DNA of 12,261 nt from UBA1858 sp965658595. GTDB taxonomy: Bacteria > Pseudomonadota > Gammaproteobacteria > UBA4575. Where the stretch lies: contig CBFHSW010000066.1 in the NCBI GenBank assembly GCA_965658595.1, positions 1-12,261 of the forward strand, written 5' to 3'. The notes below the pieces were generated by a model that saw nothing but the letters and a program-made list of their open reading frames with translations, was not told the DNA's origin and ran no database searches. The position numbers were made by a program, and so were the translations under genes. This document shows positions 1-7,217 of the stretch, in pieces (position 1 is the first letter of the stretch; each line of letters begins with the position of its first letter).

Positions 1-146
1 CTCACCAATCCAAATAGCCTAATAGTTCGATCCGGCAGGGTGTTTATTGAAATCCACACCCTGCGGAGCATCTTGGGACTAGCAAAAGGCAATAAACCTT
101 CAAATATCAATATCAATGCAAAACATGTGAGAACATCTTCTAACAT
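1..146 (-). CDS. DUF2065 (YjeT-like) small membrane protein, 3' end cut off by the window
   Basis: An ATG at 146 opens a frame that stays open to the window edge, giving 48 complete codons. The visible protein begins MLEDVLTCFALILIFEGLLP and continues with a SPK turn, basic residues and NTLPDRTIRLFGLV. This matches what I know of the DUF2065 family (E. coli YjeT, about 65 residues): an N-terminal membrane helix containing E-G-L-x-P, then P-K-x-[WL]-[KR]-[KR], then L-P-D-x-x-[IL]-R. A second membrane helix should follow beyond the edge. The gene starts 15 bp after the hflC stop, the same order as E. coli hflK-hflC-yjeT-purA, so it is probably co-transcribed with hflKC; no strong Shine-Dalgarno is visible. 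The molecular function of the family is not known to me. Identification rests on motif recall and synteny. Confidence 0.85.
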   Translation of the reverse strand, partial: MLEDVLTCFALILIFEGLLPFASPKMLRRVWISINTLPDRTIRLFGLV

Positions 147-161
147 GAGATGAATGGAAGA

Positions 162-1025
162 TTAGTTGCCCTGTGACTTATTAAAGTAGCGGAAAAACTG
201 TGAGTCTGGCTCGAGAACCAAAACATCACTTTTACTATTAAAAGTTTGCTTATATGCGGTCAAACTTTTAGTTAGTGAGTAGAACTCAGGATCTCTTCCA
301 TAAGCTTGAGCATATACATCAGCTGCCGTGGCATCACCTTCACCTCGGAGTTGTTCTGATGTTTTGTATGCGTTGGCAAGGGTGATTTGACGCTCTCTGT
401 CTGCAGCGGCACGAATCTTCTCAGATGACTCACGACCACGAGCACGAAAGTCTTTAGCAACACGATCACGTTCTGCGCGCATACGTTCGTATACCGAACC
501 TGAAATATCGTCAGTGTAATCGATGCGGCTGACGCGCAGATCAACGATTTCAATACCGAGTTCTTGAGAGATCTGGTTAGCTTTTAGCACTAGAGCTTCC
601 ATGATATCGCTACGTTCACCTGATACTGCTTCTTTGATAGTGCGAGAAGCGAACTCATCGCGCAGCTCATCTTTGGTGATTTGACTGAGACGACTATTGG
701 CTCTCTCTTCTAAACCACCCGTGGCTACGAAGTAGTCACGTACGTTGTCTATACGCCATTTAACGAAGAAATCTACATAGACGTATTTCTTTTCGCTAGT
801 TGGGAATAGGTCAGGTTTAACATCTAGGGTCAGAATGCGCGAATCAAATACTCTCACATTATTGATGAAAGGCATTTTGAAATGTAACCCAGGCTTAATA
901 TCCGCGGCTTTGATTTCACCAAACTTGAACAAGATTGCACGTTGTGTTTCGTCAACAGTGTAGGTGCAGGTAGAAATGATAATACCGGCAATTATTGCGA
1001 TTCCAATGATGGCTTTAGAAAACAT
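162..1025 (-). CDS. hflC: HflC, SPFH-family modulator of the FtsH protease
   Basis: This is the HflC subunit of the inner-membrane HflK-HflC assembly, which encloses FtsH and modulates its degradation of membrane and regulatory proteins. One N-terminal membrane helix is visible at about residues 4-24. The SPFH/band 7 domain follows, with DETQRAILFKFGE (25-37) and KPGLHFKMPF (44-53), the characteristic turn of the family. From about residue 180 there is a charged, helix-rich stretch (RMRAERDRVAKDFRARG), then alanine-rich segments and the Y-x-L-x-K-S-L-x-A-Y region near 249-258. At 287 residues it is somewhat shorter than E. coli HflC (334, from memory). The ATG shares one base with the hflK stop codon (TAATG), so translation is probably coupled. 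Family and position in the hflX-hflK-hflC order agree. Confidence 0.97.
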   Translation of the reverse strand: MFSKAIIGIAIIAGIIISTCTYTVDETQRAILFKFGEIKAADIKPGLHFKMPFINNVRVFDSRILTLDVKPDLFPTSEKKYVYVDFFVKWRIDNVRDYFVATGGLEERANSRLSQITKDELRDEFASRTIKEAVSGERSDIMEALVLKANQISQELGIEIVDLRVSRIDYTDDISGSVYERMRAERDRVAKDFRARGRESSEKIRAAADRERQITLANAYKTSEQLRGEGDATAADVYAQAYGRDPEFYSLTKSLTAYKQTFNSKSDVLVLEPDSQFFRYFNKSQGN

Positions 1026-2164
1026 TATCTAGCCTCCCTGCCACGTTGCGTACGTGACGACGAAGATGGTGGGTTGTTTGAACGCTGTGGACTGTTGTTC
1101 ACGGTCGCGGGCGCGGAATTTTGCGATTGACTATTTTTTATGATCTGGTCTATTGGTAAGTACATTAAATTGTTACCTCCTTCAGTATCGATCATGATTT
1201 TAGTACTGTTACTGTAAACAGATTGAGTGGCTTCAAGGTATAAACGTTCACGAGTAATAGCAGGGGCTTTTTTATACTCAGTCAAAAGAGCCTCAAAACG
1301 CTCAGCTTCACCTTCCGCTCTGGCAACTATAGCTTCTTTATATGCAGTTGCATCCTCAGTAATACGCGCTGCTTCACCACGTGCTTGTGGCACAATAGTG
1401 TTAGCGTAAGCCTGAGCTTCTTGAATGTATCGCTCTAAATCCTCTCGCGACTTAATCACATCGTCAAAAGCACTTTGTACCGCTGCTGGTGGTTGGGTCT
1501 TCTCTAAGTTGAGAGTAGTAACCTCAATGCCGGATTGATAGCGATCCAAAATATCCTGCATCAATACTTTAGTATTAGATGAGATGACCTCTAGACCTTC
1601 GTACAGAACAAAGTCGACTTTACTTTTACCCACCACTTCACGAATGGCACTTTCCATTGCTTGCTTAAGTGTTGCATCTGGTCCACGTAAATTAAACAAG
1701 TAGTTAGGAGCATCTTTCACACGGAACTGAGCTGCCAACACAATCTCGACGATATTCTCATCTTGTGTGAGCATCGTAGTTTGATGCCTAGAGCTACGCA
1801 CCTGTTGCATATCGACCACACGCAATTCTTGTATTGGATATGGATAATGCCAATGTAAACCAGGCTGGGAAATTTCTTTATATTTACCAAACTGCAGGAT
1901 GACACCTGCTTCACCGTCTGTGATGGTGTAGATGCCAGTGAATGCCCAAAAAATTGAGGCAATGACTAATATAATCGCACCGAAGCCAGAGGGGCTGGTG
2001 TTATTAGTCTCTTTGCCACCATTTCCGCCGCCACTGCCGCCAAAAAGGCCACCAAATTTACGGCTCAGGTTTTGGAATACTTCATCAAGATCAGGTGGAC
2101 CTTGATTTTTTGAATTGCGATTCCAAGGGTCTTCGTTATTGTTACCTGGGGTATTCCAGGGCAT
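1025..2164 (-). CDS. hflK: HflK, SPFH-family modulator of the FtsH protease
   Basis: This is the larger partner of HflC in the membrane complex that surrounds FtsH. The protein starts MPWNTPGNNNEDPWN, a typical HflK N-terminus, followed by a glycine-rich segment (about 38-50) on the cytoplasmic side. A membrane helix spans about 60-80, and the SPFH domain begins with DGEAGVILQFGKY and the QPGLHWHYPYP turn (90-100). A long alanine/glutamate-rich helical stretch, with EAQAYAN and ARGEAARI, follows. The C-terminal tail from about 341 is low-complexity, rich in Asn, Ser, Pro and Arg. Length is 379 residues against about 419 in E. coli (recalled). GGAG (2172-2175) sits 7 nt before the ATG, supporting this start. 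The gene lies 39 bp after hflX and overlaps hflC by one base, consistent with one transcript. Confidence 0.97.
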   Translation of the reverse strand: MPWNTPGNNNEDPWNRNSKNQGPPDLDEVFQNLSRKFGGLFGGSGGGNGGKETNNTSPSGFGAIILVIASIFWAFTGIYTITDGEAGVILQFGKYKEISQPGLHWHYPYPIQELRVVDMQQVRSSRHQTTMLTQDENIVEIVLAAQFRVKDAPNYLFNLRGPDATLKQAMESAIREVVGKSKVDFVLYEGLEVISSNTKVLMQDILDRYQSGIEVTTLNLEKTQPPAAVQSAFDDVIKSREDLERYIQEAQAYANTIVPQARGEAARITEDATAYKEAIVARAEGEAERFEALLTEYKKAPAITRERLYLEATQSVYSNSTKIMIDTEGGNNLMYLPIDQIIKNSQSQNSAPATVNNSPQRSNNPPSSSSRTQRGREAR

Positions 2165-2203
2165 GGAGCTTCTCCGTGTCGTGTTTGTAATTGAAACTGT
2201 ATT

Positions 2204-3517
2204 CTATGTCTTTTGCGCAGAAAAATCAGCTTCGGGGGAAATCGTGTCATGTTCAGATGACGGGCGTATGAAAGCAGTCATTTTAGTGAAAAGCTCATTG
2301 TTTAAGTGAGCTTCTATTTCCCATGTGCCTTGTGGGTCAAAGGTTTCGTTTATGATTGCCTGATTTTTGTATAACAAGGTGCGAAGTTGCTGCTCATCCA
2401 TAGGGAGACTGATGAATACATGCTGTTTTTGGCGTTCAAAATATTGTTTTAAGGCTGAAGTGAGTAAATTAAGGCCCTGATTTTTAAGTGCTGAAATCCA
2501 TACACGATGGATTTCTTTATCCTCCCCTATATCGACATGAGGTAGACATTGAGTTTGATCAATTTTGTTGAAAACGAGTATCTGTGGGCACTTATCTGCC
2601 TCGATATGTTTGAGCACTTGATTGACTTGCTCTATATGATCACTTTTTTGTTCATCACTAGCATCTACAACATGCAGCAGTAAGTCTGCTTCGATAGTCT
2701 CTTGTAGGGTGGCATGAAACGCATCCACCAAATCATGGGGCAAGTTTTGTATGAAGCCTACCGTGTCAGCCAGAATCACATGTTGATGTTTACTCAAGGC
2801 TAATTTGCGCAGAGTCGGGTCTAAGGTCGCGAATAATTGGTCTGCTTGATAGACCTGCGAATCGGTGAGTTGATTGAATAGCGTTGATTTGCCAGCATTG
2901 GTATATCCGACTAAAGCTATTGTCGGTATTTTATTCTTCTTGCGTGATTGACGCCCTTGTTGGCGCTGACTTCGCACTTTTTGCAGGCGCTTTTCTAAAT
3001 GTTTGACGCGCATGGCCAGCAAGCGGCGGTCAGTTTCTAATTGAGTTTCACCGGGTCCTCTTAGACCGATACCGCCTTTTTGACGTTCTAAGTGTGTCCA
3101 TCCTCGAACTAGACGCGTGGAAAGATACTTCAATTGGGCCAATTCAACTTGTAATTTTCCTTCATGCGAACGCGCACGTTGGGCAAATATGTCCAGTATT
3201 AGACCTGTTCGATCCAGTACTCTACAGCGACAGGCTTTTTCGATATTTCTCTCTTGGCTTGGAGAGAGAGTGTAATTAACCAGCAGTAGCTCAATTTTCT
3301 CGGATTCTACGAAGCTAGCTAATTCATCAATCTTGCCTTGGCCCAATAGATAGCGAGACTCAGGCTTAGGCCTTGAGTACAGCACCATGTCCTGTTCTTG
3401 TGCACCGGCAGATTTTGCCAATAAGCGGAATTCTTCTGTATCGGCGGGGTCGGGCGTTTTACCAAATTCAGGATGAATTAGTACCGCACGTTCACCAGAT
3501 TGAGGACGTTCAAACAT
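2204..3517 (-). CDS. hflX: HflX, ribosome-splitting GTPase
   Basis: This is a TRAFAC-class GTPase that binds the 50S subunit and splits stalled or heat-damaged ribosomes. The N-terminus, MFERPQSGERAVLIH, matches the usual HflX start, so the ATG at 3517 is well supported although no clear Shine-Dalgarno is seen. The family signature GGIGLRGPGETQLETDRR lies at 148-165, after the HflX N-domain and helical linker. The G domain has G1 GYTNAGKST (204-212), G3 DTVG (251-254), G4 NKID (317-320) and a G5-like SAL (342-344). A C-terminal domain of about 90 residues ends in an acidic, variable tail. At 437 residues it has normal length for the family. It lies 101 bp downstream of hfq and 39 bp upstream of hflK, the standard order. 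Confidence 0.97.
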   Translation of the reverse strand: MFERPQSGERAVLIHPEFGKTPDPADTEEFRLLAKSAGAQEQDMVLYSRPKPESRYLLGQGKIDELASFVESEKIELLLVNYTLSPSQERNIEKACRCRVLDRTGLILDIFAQRARSHEGKLQVELAQLKYLSTRLVRGWTHLERQKGGIGLRGPGETQLETDRRLLAMRVKHLEKRLQKVRSQRQQGRQSRKKNKIPTIALVGYTNAGKSTLFNQLTDSQVYQADQLFATLDPTLRKLALSKHQHVILADTVGFIQNLPHDLVDAFHATLQETIEADLLLHVVDASDEQKSDHIEQVNQVLKHIEADKCPQILVFNKIDQTQCLPHVDIGEDKEIHRVWISALKNQGLNLLTSALKQYFERQKQHVFISLPMDEQQLRTLLYKNQAIINETFDPQGTWEIEAHLNNELFTKMTAFIRPSSEHDTISPEADFSAQKT

Positions 3518-3618
3518 TCATTGATACGACTGGAGACATGCTGTGTCTGATAATGTGACTTGAGTGTGATTCAGTGATAGCAGTTCTGTCCAGACACTGA
3601 TTCCAGCGGGACACGCAG

Positions 3619-3852
3619 TTATTCAACTTCGTCAGCAATCGGTATGCGTATGCTCTTAGCAGGAACGATAGTTGAAATAGCATGTTTGTATACCATCTGA
3701 TTGACATTATTTTTGAGAACAATAACGAACTGATCAAATGAATCGATCTGACCTTGTAATTTGATGCCATTTACGAGATAGATTGAAACAGCTACTTTTT
3801 CTTTTCTTAATGCATTGAGGAAGGGTTCTTGTAATGTTTGCCCTTTTGACAT
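3619..3852 (-). CDS. hfq: Hfq, RNA chaperone, short C-terminal tail
   Basis: This is a hexameric Sm-like protein that pairs small RNAs with mRNAs. The 77-residue sequence matches the Hfq core throughout: Sm1 includes SIYLVNGIKLQGQI (23-36) and Sm2 includes MVYKHAIST (53-61). Proximal-face residues Q8, Q41, F42, Y55, K56 and H57 are present, as are the distal-face residues Y25, I30 and K31. The rim patch reads RKEK at 16-19, against RRER in E. coli as I recall it. The tail ends a few residues after the core with an acidic ADEVE, much shorter than the E. coli tail (102 residues in total). AGGAG (3862-3866) lies 9 nt before the ATG. A candidate promoter and an A-rich leader lie just upstream, so hfq can probably be transcribed independently of miaA. 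Confidence 0.99.
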   Translation of the reverse strand: MSKGQTLQEPFLNALRKEKVAVSIYLVNGIKLQGQIDSFDQFVIVLKNNVNQMVYKHAISTIVPAKSIRIPIADEVE

Positions 3853-3873
3853 TTTGTAAGTCTCCTGACTTTG

Positions 3874-3894
3874 TTTTTTGTTCTTATTTCTTTT
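3874..3894 (-). promoter_or_regulatory. A-rich leader of hfq with seven consecutive A-R-N triplets
   Basis: On the mRNA strand the hfq leader just upstream of the Shine-Dalgarno reads, in order, aaa-aga-aat-aag-aac-aaa-aaa. Each triplet fits A-purine-any, the repeat recognised by the distal face of Hfq. The tract ends about 7 nt before AGGAG, so Hfq bound there could compete with ribosome loading. Hfq binding to its own leader is known in E. coli; its operation here is inference. The run could also simply reflect an AT-rich leader. Confidence 0.5.
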
Positions 3895-3999
3895 AGTTTT
3901 CTTTCAGGTTTTTTCCAATTTCACCAATGCGACTAGTTCTTTTGGTTTGCTTGGGTAGCCTTTTCAGTTAACTTTTTGGTTGGCTGTGCAGCACTGAAA

Positions 4000-4027
4000 A
4001 TTGTAAATTCCATTTCTCACTAGTCTA
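4000..4027 (-). promoter_or_regulatory. Candidate sigma-70 promoter for hfq
   Basis: In the gap after miaA, the minus strand shows a -35-like TAGACT (4022-4027), a 16-bp spacer and a -10-like TACAAT (4000-4005, five of six consensus bases). Transcription would start near 3993, giving a leader of about 140 nt that includes the A-rich tract. The -35 box has only four matches, so this is a plausible but unproven call. An independent hfq promoter downstream of miaA is common in this operon family. Confidence 0.35.
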
Positions 4028-4030
4028 GCA

Positions 4031-4972
4031 TTATGAGAATTTTATTTGGCGATTTATTTGTGCGCGTATACCGTCTATTTCATCGTAATAAGGGTCAATC
4101 AAAATTGTTTCAGGATAATGACGGAGCCAAGTGAGTTGTCGTTTGGCAAGTTGACGAGTCGCGGCAATGACCTGTTCTTGAGTTTGTTCCAGACTGAGGG
4201 TGTTTTCCAGATATTTCCATAGCTGACGATAGCCTATACAGCGCATGGAGGGCATTTCCGGCGATAAAGACCATTTTTCTCTTAAGGTTATTAATTCTTC
4301 TACCACGCCACACTCAAGCATATGCATAAAACGCTTAGCGATATTGGCATGCAAGCGACTTCGATCTTGTGGAAACAAACCTACATTGATGAACCTTACG
4401 TCATCTCGCACTGGATCATTGATCCGGTGAAATGACGATAATGGCTTTTGAGTCAGCTCATAGACCTCCAATGCGCGTTGAATGCGTTGAGCATCATTCG
4501 GATGAATTTTATGTGCAGCCACTGGATCAATATTTTCTAGCTGTTGGTGCAACACGTGCCAACCGGATTGTTGAGCTTGTAGGCTCAAGCGCTCACGAAT
4601 TTCAATGTTAGCAGCAGGTAATTCTGATAAGCCAAACTGCAACGCGTTGAAGTACATAATAGTTCCACCAACCAACAATGGAATCTTTCCTCGTTGATGG
4701 ATTTCATCAATTAAGTGATTGGCGATATCGCAAAATTGTGCGACTGAATAACTCTCATCAGGATCACAGATGTCGATGAGATGGTGTGGTGCTGAGGCTA
4801 AAGTCTGAGGGCAAGGCTTAGCTGTGCCGATATTCATATCACGATAAATCATGGCAGAATCGACGCTGATAATTTCGTAATGTCCACTTTCGACCATGCT
4901 TACGGCGGTATCGGTTTTGCCGCAGGCAGTGGGCCCCATTAGCATGACAACAGCCGGTTTTTCAGAGTCCAT
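4031..4972 (-). CDS. miaA: MiaA, tRNA dimethylallyltransferase
   Basis: MiaA transfers the dimethylallyl group from DMAPP to the N6 of A37 in tRNAs reading UNN codons (i6A, the precursor of ms2i6A). The P-loop GPTACGKT lies at 13-20. The DSAMIYRDMNIGTAKP block (38-53) carries the catalytic Asp and the substrate-binding residues, and LVGGTIMYFNAL lies at about 100-111. The tRNA-binding insertion follows, including DAQRIQRALEVY, and the C-terminal part has RQLAKRQLTWLRH. At 313 residues the length is normal. The ATG lies only 3 nt after the mutL stop, so translation is probably coupled to mutL. The gene is followed by a 178-bp gap before hfq. Confidence 0.98.
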   Translation of the reverse strand: MDSEKPAVVMLMGPTACGKTDTAVSMVESGHYEIISVDSAMIYRDMNIGTAKPCPQTLASAPHHLIDICDPDESYSVAQFCDIANHLIDEIHQRGKIPLLVGGTIMYFNALQFGLSELPAANIEIRERLSLQAQQSGWHVLHQQLENIDPVAAHKIHPNDAQRIQRALEVYELTQKPLSSFHRINDPVRDDVRFINVGLFPQDRSRLHANIAKRFMHMLECGVVEELITLREKWSLSPEMPSMRCIGYRQLWKYLENTLSLEQTQEQVIAATRQLAKRQLTWLRHYPETILIDPYYDEIDGIRAQINRQIKFS

Positions 4973-4975
4973 AGA

Positions 4976-6829
4976 TTAGCGACCACGCATAAATAATTTA
5001 TCTAGATCGTTAATGCTGAGTTGTATCCAAGTAGGGCGACCATGATTACATTGATTGCTGCGTTCAGTCTCTTCCATGGCTCGTAATAAAGCATTCATTT
5101 CATGTTGCTTCATTTCACGATGAGCACGCACAGATCCATGACAGGCAATACTAGACAGGAGTTCGTTATGGAAATCTTCAATCCGAGTGCTACTTTGATT
5201 TTTTTCGATATCAGCAATCACATCACGCAATACTTGAGTTATATCACTGTGGCTGAGTATATGTGGGATAGTACGCACAATGATTGAAGTGTCACCCGCA
5301 CGATCTATATCGAATCCAAACGATTCGAATTGTGATTTTTGATCTTCCACTAATGTGGCTTCCGAGGTGGTGACAGATATTTGCAGAGGGACTAATAATT
5401 GCTGACATTCAATTTCATGATCACCGGCTTGTCGTTTGAGCTGCTCATATACCACGCGCTCGTGAGCCGCATGCATATCTACCAAAATTAAGCCGTCTTG
5501 ATTCTGCGCCAAAATATAAATTCCATGTAATTGTGCTACTGCGTAGCCCAGTAACGGAATATCTTCAGATGTATTATTTGGATGTTGGGTATCATGCTTA
5601 ACATCAGCTTCTACATTAGCATTGTCTGGATTGAAAGCAGATGTCCCAGATGCATACGATCGACCAGCGGAAGCCGGCTGTTGATGTGCGTACAGCGCTT
5701 TATATTGTTCCACTGACATGCGTGTTGTCGGTGCTGTATCTTGAGTGTTAAAGGTAGATTGTTGTGGAGTGGGTGCATTCACAAAGCCTGCAAGCTTATC
5801 TAGATTGCGTGAATCAATGGGTGCATCGCGCACATGACTGACTGCTTGCTTCAAAGTATGACGGACAAAGTTATGAATCGTACGGGTGTCGTGAAAACGT
5901 ACTTCATGTTTTGCAGGGTGAGCATTCACATCCACTTCAGCAGGATCAATTTCTAGAAACAAAACATAAGCAGGATTACGTCCATGATACAAAACATCTT
6001 GATAGGCTAATTTCACAGCATGGCTGATTGTTCTGTCACGGATGTGACGACGATTAACATATTGATACTGTAGGTCGGCTTGTACTCTTGAAAAGTCGGG
6101 TGAGGCAATCCAACCAGATAATTTCATGCCTCCATCGTGACGCTCGATAGGAATAATATGTTCTACAAAATTCTTACCCAAGAGGACTTCCAAGCGGCGC
6201 TGTCTTTCTTCTGGAGTAGCTGCTACCGGCAGTGAGAATATCGTTTTCTGATTATGGCGGAATTCTATGTTGATATGAAAGTTAACTAAGGCGAGTCGTT
6301 TTACAACTTGTTCACAGTGGCTGAATTCTGTTTTATCAGTACGTAAAAACTTTCTTCTAGCGGGAGTGTTATAGAAAATATCATTGACCTCAACACTAGT
6401 GCCTTTGGCATGCGCGGCAGGTTTTAAAGGTTCACTCTGTCCTCCCTCGCTGTGCAACATCCATGCTTCATTGTTTTGCTGAGTATTAGAGGTGATAGAT
6501 AAGCGGCCAACTGAGGCGATGCTGGGTAAAGCCTCACCGCGAAAGCCCATGCTTTCGATATGTTGAAGATCCTCTAGGTCACGTATCTTAGAGGTGGCAT
6601 GTCGAGTCAGTGCAACACTGAGTTGGTCTTTCTCAATACCAGTACCATTGTCGCGTACTAGGATGCGTTGTATTCCACCTCGCTCAAGTTCTATGGTGAG
6701 TTTGCTGGCAGTTGCATCAATACTATTTTCGCATAACTCTTTTAGCACTGAGGCAGGACGTTCAATCACTTCCCCCGCGGCTATCTGATTAATTAAGTGA
6801 TCAGGTAATTTTTCAATACTGGTTGGCAT
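4976..6829 (-). CDS. mutL: MutL, DNA mismatch repair protein with nuclease-type C-terminal motifs
   Basis: MutL couples mismatch recognition by MutS to strand incision. The N-terminal GHKL ATPase is intact: NQIAAGEVIERPASVLKEL, catalytic E34 with N35, DNGTGI (60-65), RHATSKI (76-82) and GFRGEAL (95-101). A variable linker covers about 340-420. The C-terminal domain carries DMHAAHERVVYE (451-462), ACHGSVRA (562-569), CNHGRP (594-599) and FMR (613-615). These correspond in position to the four motifs of endonuclease-type MutL proteins, with Met for Gln in the first and Asn for Pro in the third. E. coli MutL lacks them and relies on MutH. Length (617) is normal. A GAGG about 10 nt upstream supports the start. 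The gene is 18 bp downstream of a small unknown gene and 3 bp upstream of miaA. Confidence 0.98.
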   Translation of the reverse strand: MPTSIEKLPDHLINQIAAGEVIERPASVLKELCENSIDATASKLTIELERGGIQRILVRDNGTGIEKDQLSVALTRHATSKIRDLEDLQHIESMGFRGEALPSIASVGRLSITSNTQQNNEAWMLHSEGGQSEPLKPAAHAKGTSVEVNDIFYNTPARRKFLRTDKTEFSHCEQVVKRLALVNFHINIEFRHNQKTIFSLPVAATPEERQRRLEVLLGKNFVEHIIPIERHDGGMKLSGWIASPDFSRVQADLQYQYVNRRHIRDRTISHAVKLAYQDVLYHGRNPAYVLFLEIDPAEVDVNAHPAKHEVRFHDTRTIHNFVRHTLKQAVSHVRDAPIDSRNLDKLAGFVNAPTPQQSTFNTQDTAPTTRMSVEQYKALYAHQQPASAGRSYASGTSAFNPDNANVEADVKHDTQHPNNTSEDIPLLGYAVAQLHGIYILAQNQDGLILVDMHAAHERVVYEQLKRQAGDHEIECQQLLVPLQISVTTSEATLVEDQKSQFESFGFDIDRAGDTSIIVRTIPHILSHSDITQVLRDVIADIEKNQSSTRIEDFHNELLSSIACHGSVRAHREMKQHEMNALLRAMEETERSNQCNHGRPTWIQLSINDLDKLFMRGR

Positions 6830-6847
6830 GCTTAACGAGCCTCATTA

Positions 6848-7195
6848 CTAGTGAAGTGCAACAGGGGTTTCATCTGTCAGCCCAAACATCTGTTCAATTC
6901 CTTTTAATGCAAACTCACAGAAGCTGGTTTCACTCATGTGATTATCATCATCATTAATGATATGTTCGTCCTGTTCAGAGATGACTTTAACCTGATAAGT
7001 TGTCTGTCCATCCACATTGATCTGTTGGTAGGTGATGTATACTTCAGGGTGAGTTTTACCTTCCGACATAATAGCGATCAGGTAAGTGTATTCAGTAGCG
7101 TCTTTACTGACTACGTCTGTGAGTAGCGTGACCACAAATTCGCCGTATTTATAACGCTTTTTGGGGTATGCTGATTGTATCTGCGGTATAGCCAT
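6848..7195 (-). CDS. Conserved-looking hypothetical protein upstream of mutL
   Basis: I do not recognise a named family for this 115-residue protein. It begins MAIPQIQSAYPKKRYKYGEF, then has alternating hydrophobic and polar segments that look like beta strands (FVVTLLTDV, YTYLIAIMSEG, PEVYITYQQI, TYQVKVISE). An acidic patch (INDDDNH, about 79-85) and a helical C-terminus (FCEFALKGIEQMFGL) follow. There is no signal peptide or membrane helix, so it is probably a small cytosolic alpha/beta protein. It ends 18 bp before mutL on the same strand, so they probably share a transcript. The start lies 22 bp from the divergent reductase gene. No Shine-Dalgarno is evident. The long open frame, normal composition and tight spacing argue that it is a real gene. 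Confidence 0.8.
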   Translation of the reverse strand: MAIPQIQSAYPKKRYKYGEFVVTLLTDVVSKDATEYTYLIAIMSEGKTHPEVYITYQQINVDGQTTYQVKVISEQDEHIINDDDNHMSETSFCEFALKGIEQMFGLTDETPVALH

Positions 7196-7217
7196 ATTGA
7201 TGAATTGATAATAAATT
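7196..7217. promoter_or_regulatory. Very short spacer between two divergent starts
   Basis: Only 22 bp of AT-rich DNA separate the ATG of the minus-strand hypothetical gene from the ATG of the plus-strand reductase gene, and neither has a visible Shine-Dalgarno. On the plus strand GATAAT (7207-7212) resembles a -10 box and would place the transcript start at or next to the ATG. On the minus strand CATAAT lies inside the reductase's first codons. No convincing -35 boxes are seen. The promoters must overlap the opposite coding region. Confidence 0.35.

Noticed and set aside
1227..1409. Plus-strand open frame inside hflK
   Set aside because: It is a shadow of the alanine-rich helical region of hflK on the opposite strand.
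3518..3618. Inverted repeats (GTGTCTG...CAGACAC) in the hfq-hflX gap as a terminator
   Set aside because: The loop is about 46 nt and no T tract follows. hfq and hflX are usually co-transcribed, so I make no call.
3510..3770. Minus-strand open frame overlapping hfq in another frame
   Set aside because: It is antiphase to the highly conserved hfq coding sequence and has no family resemblance.
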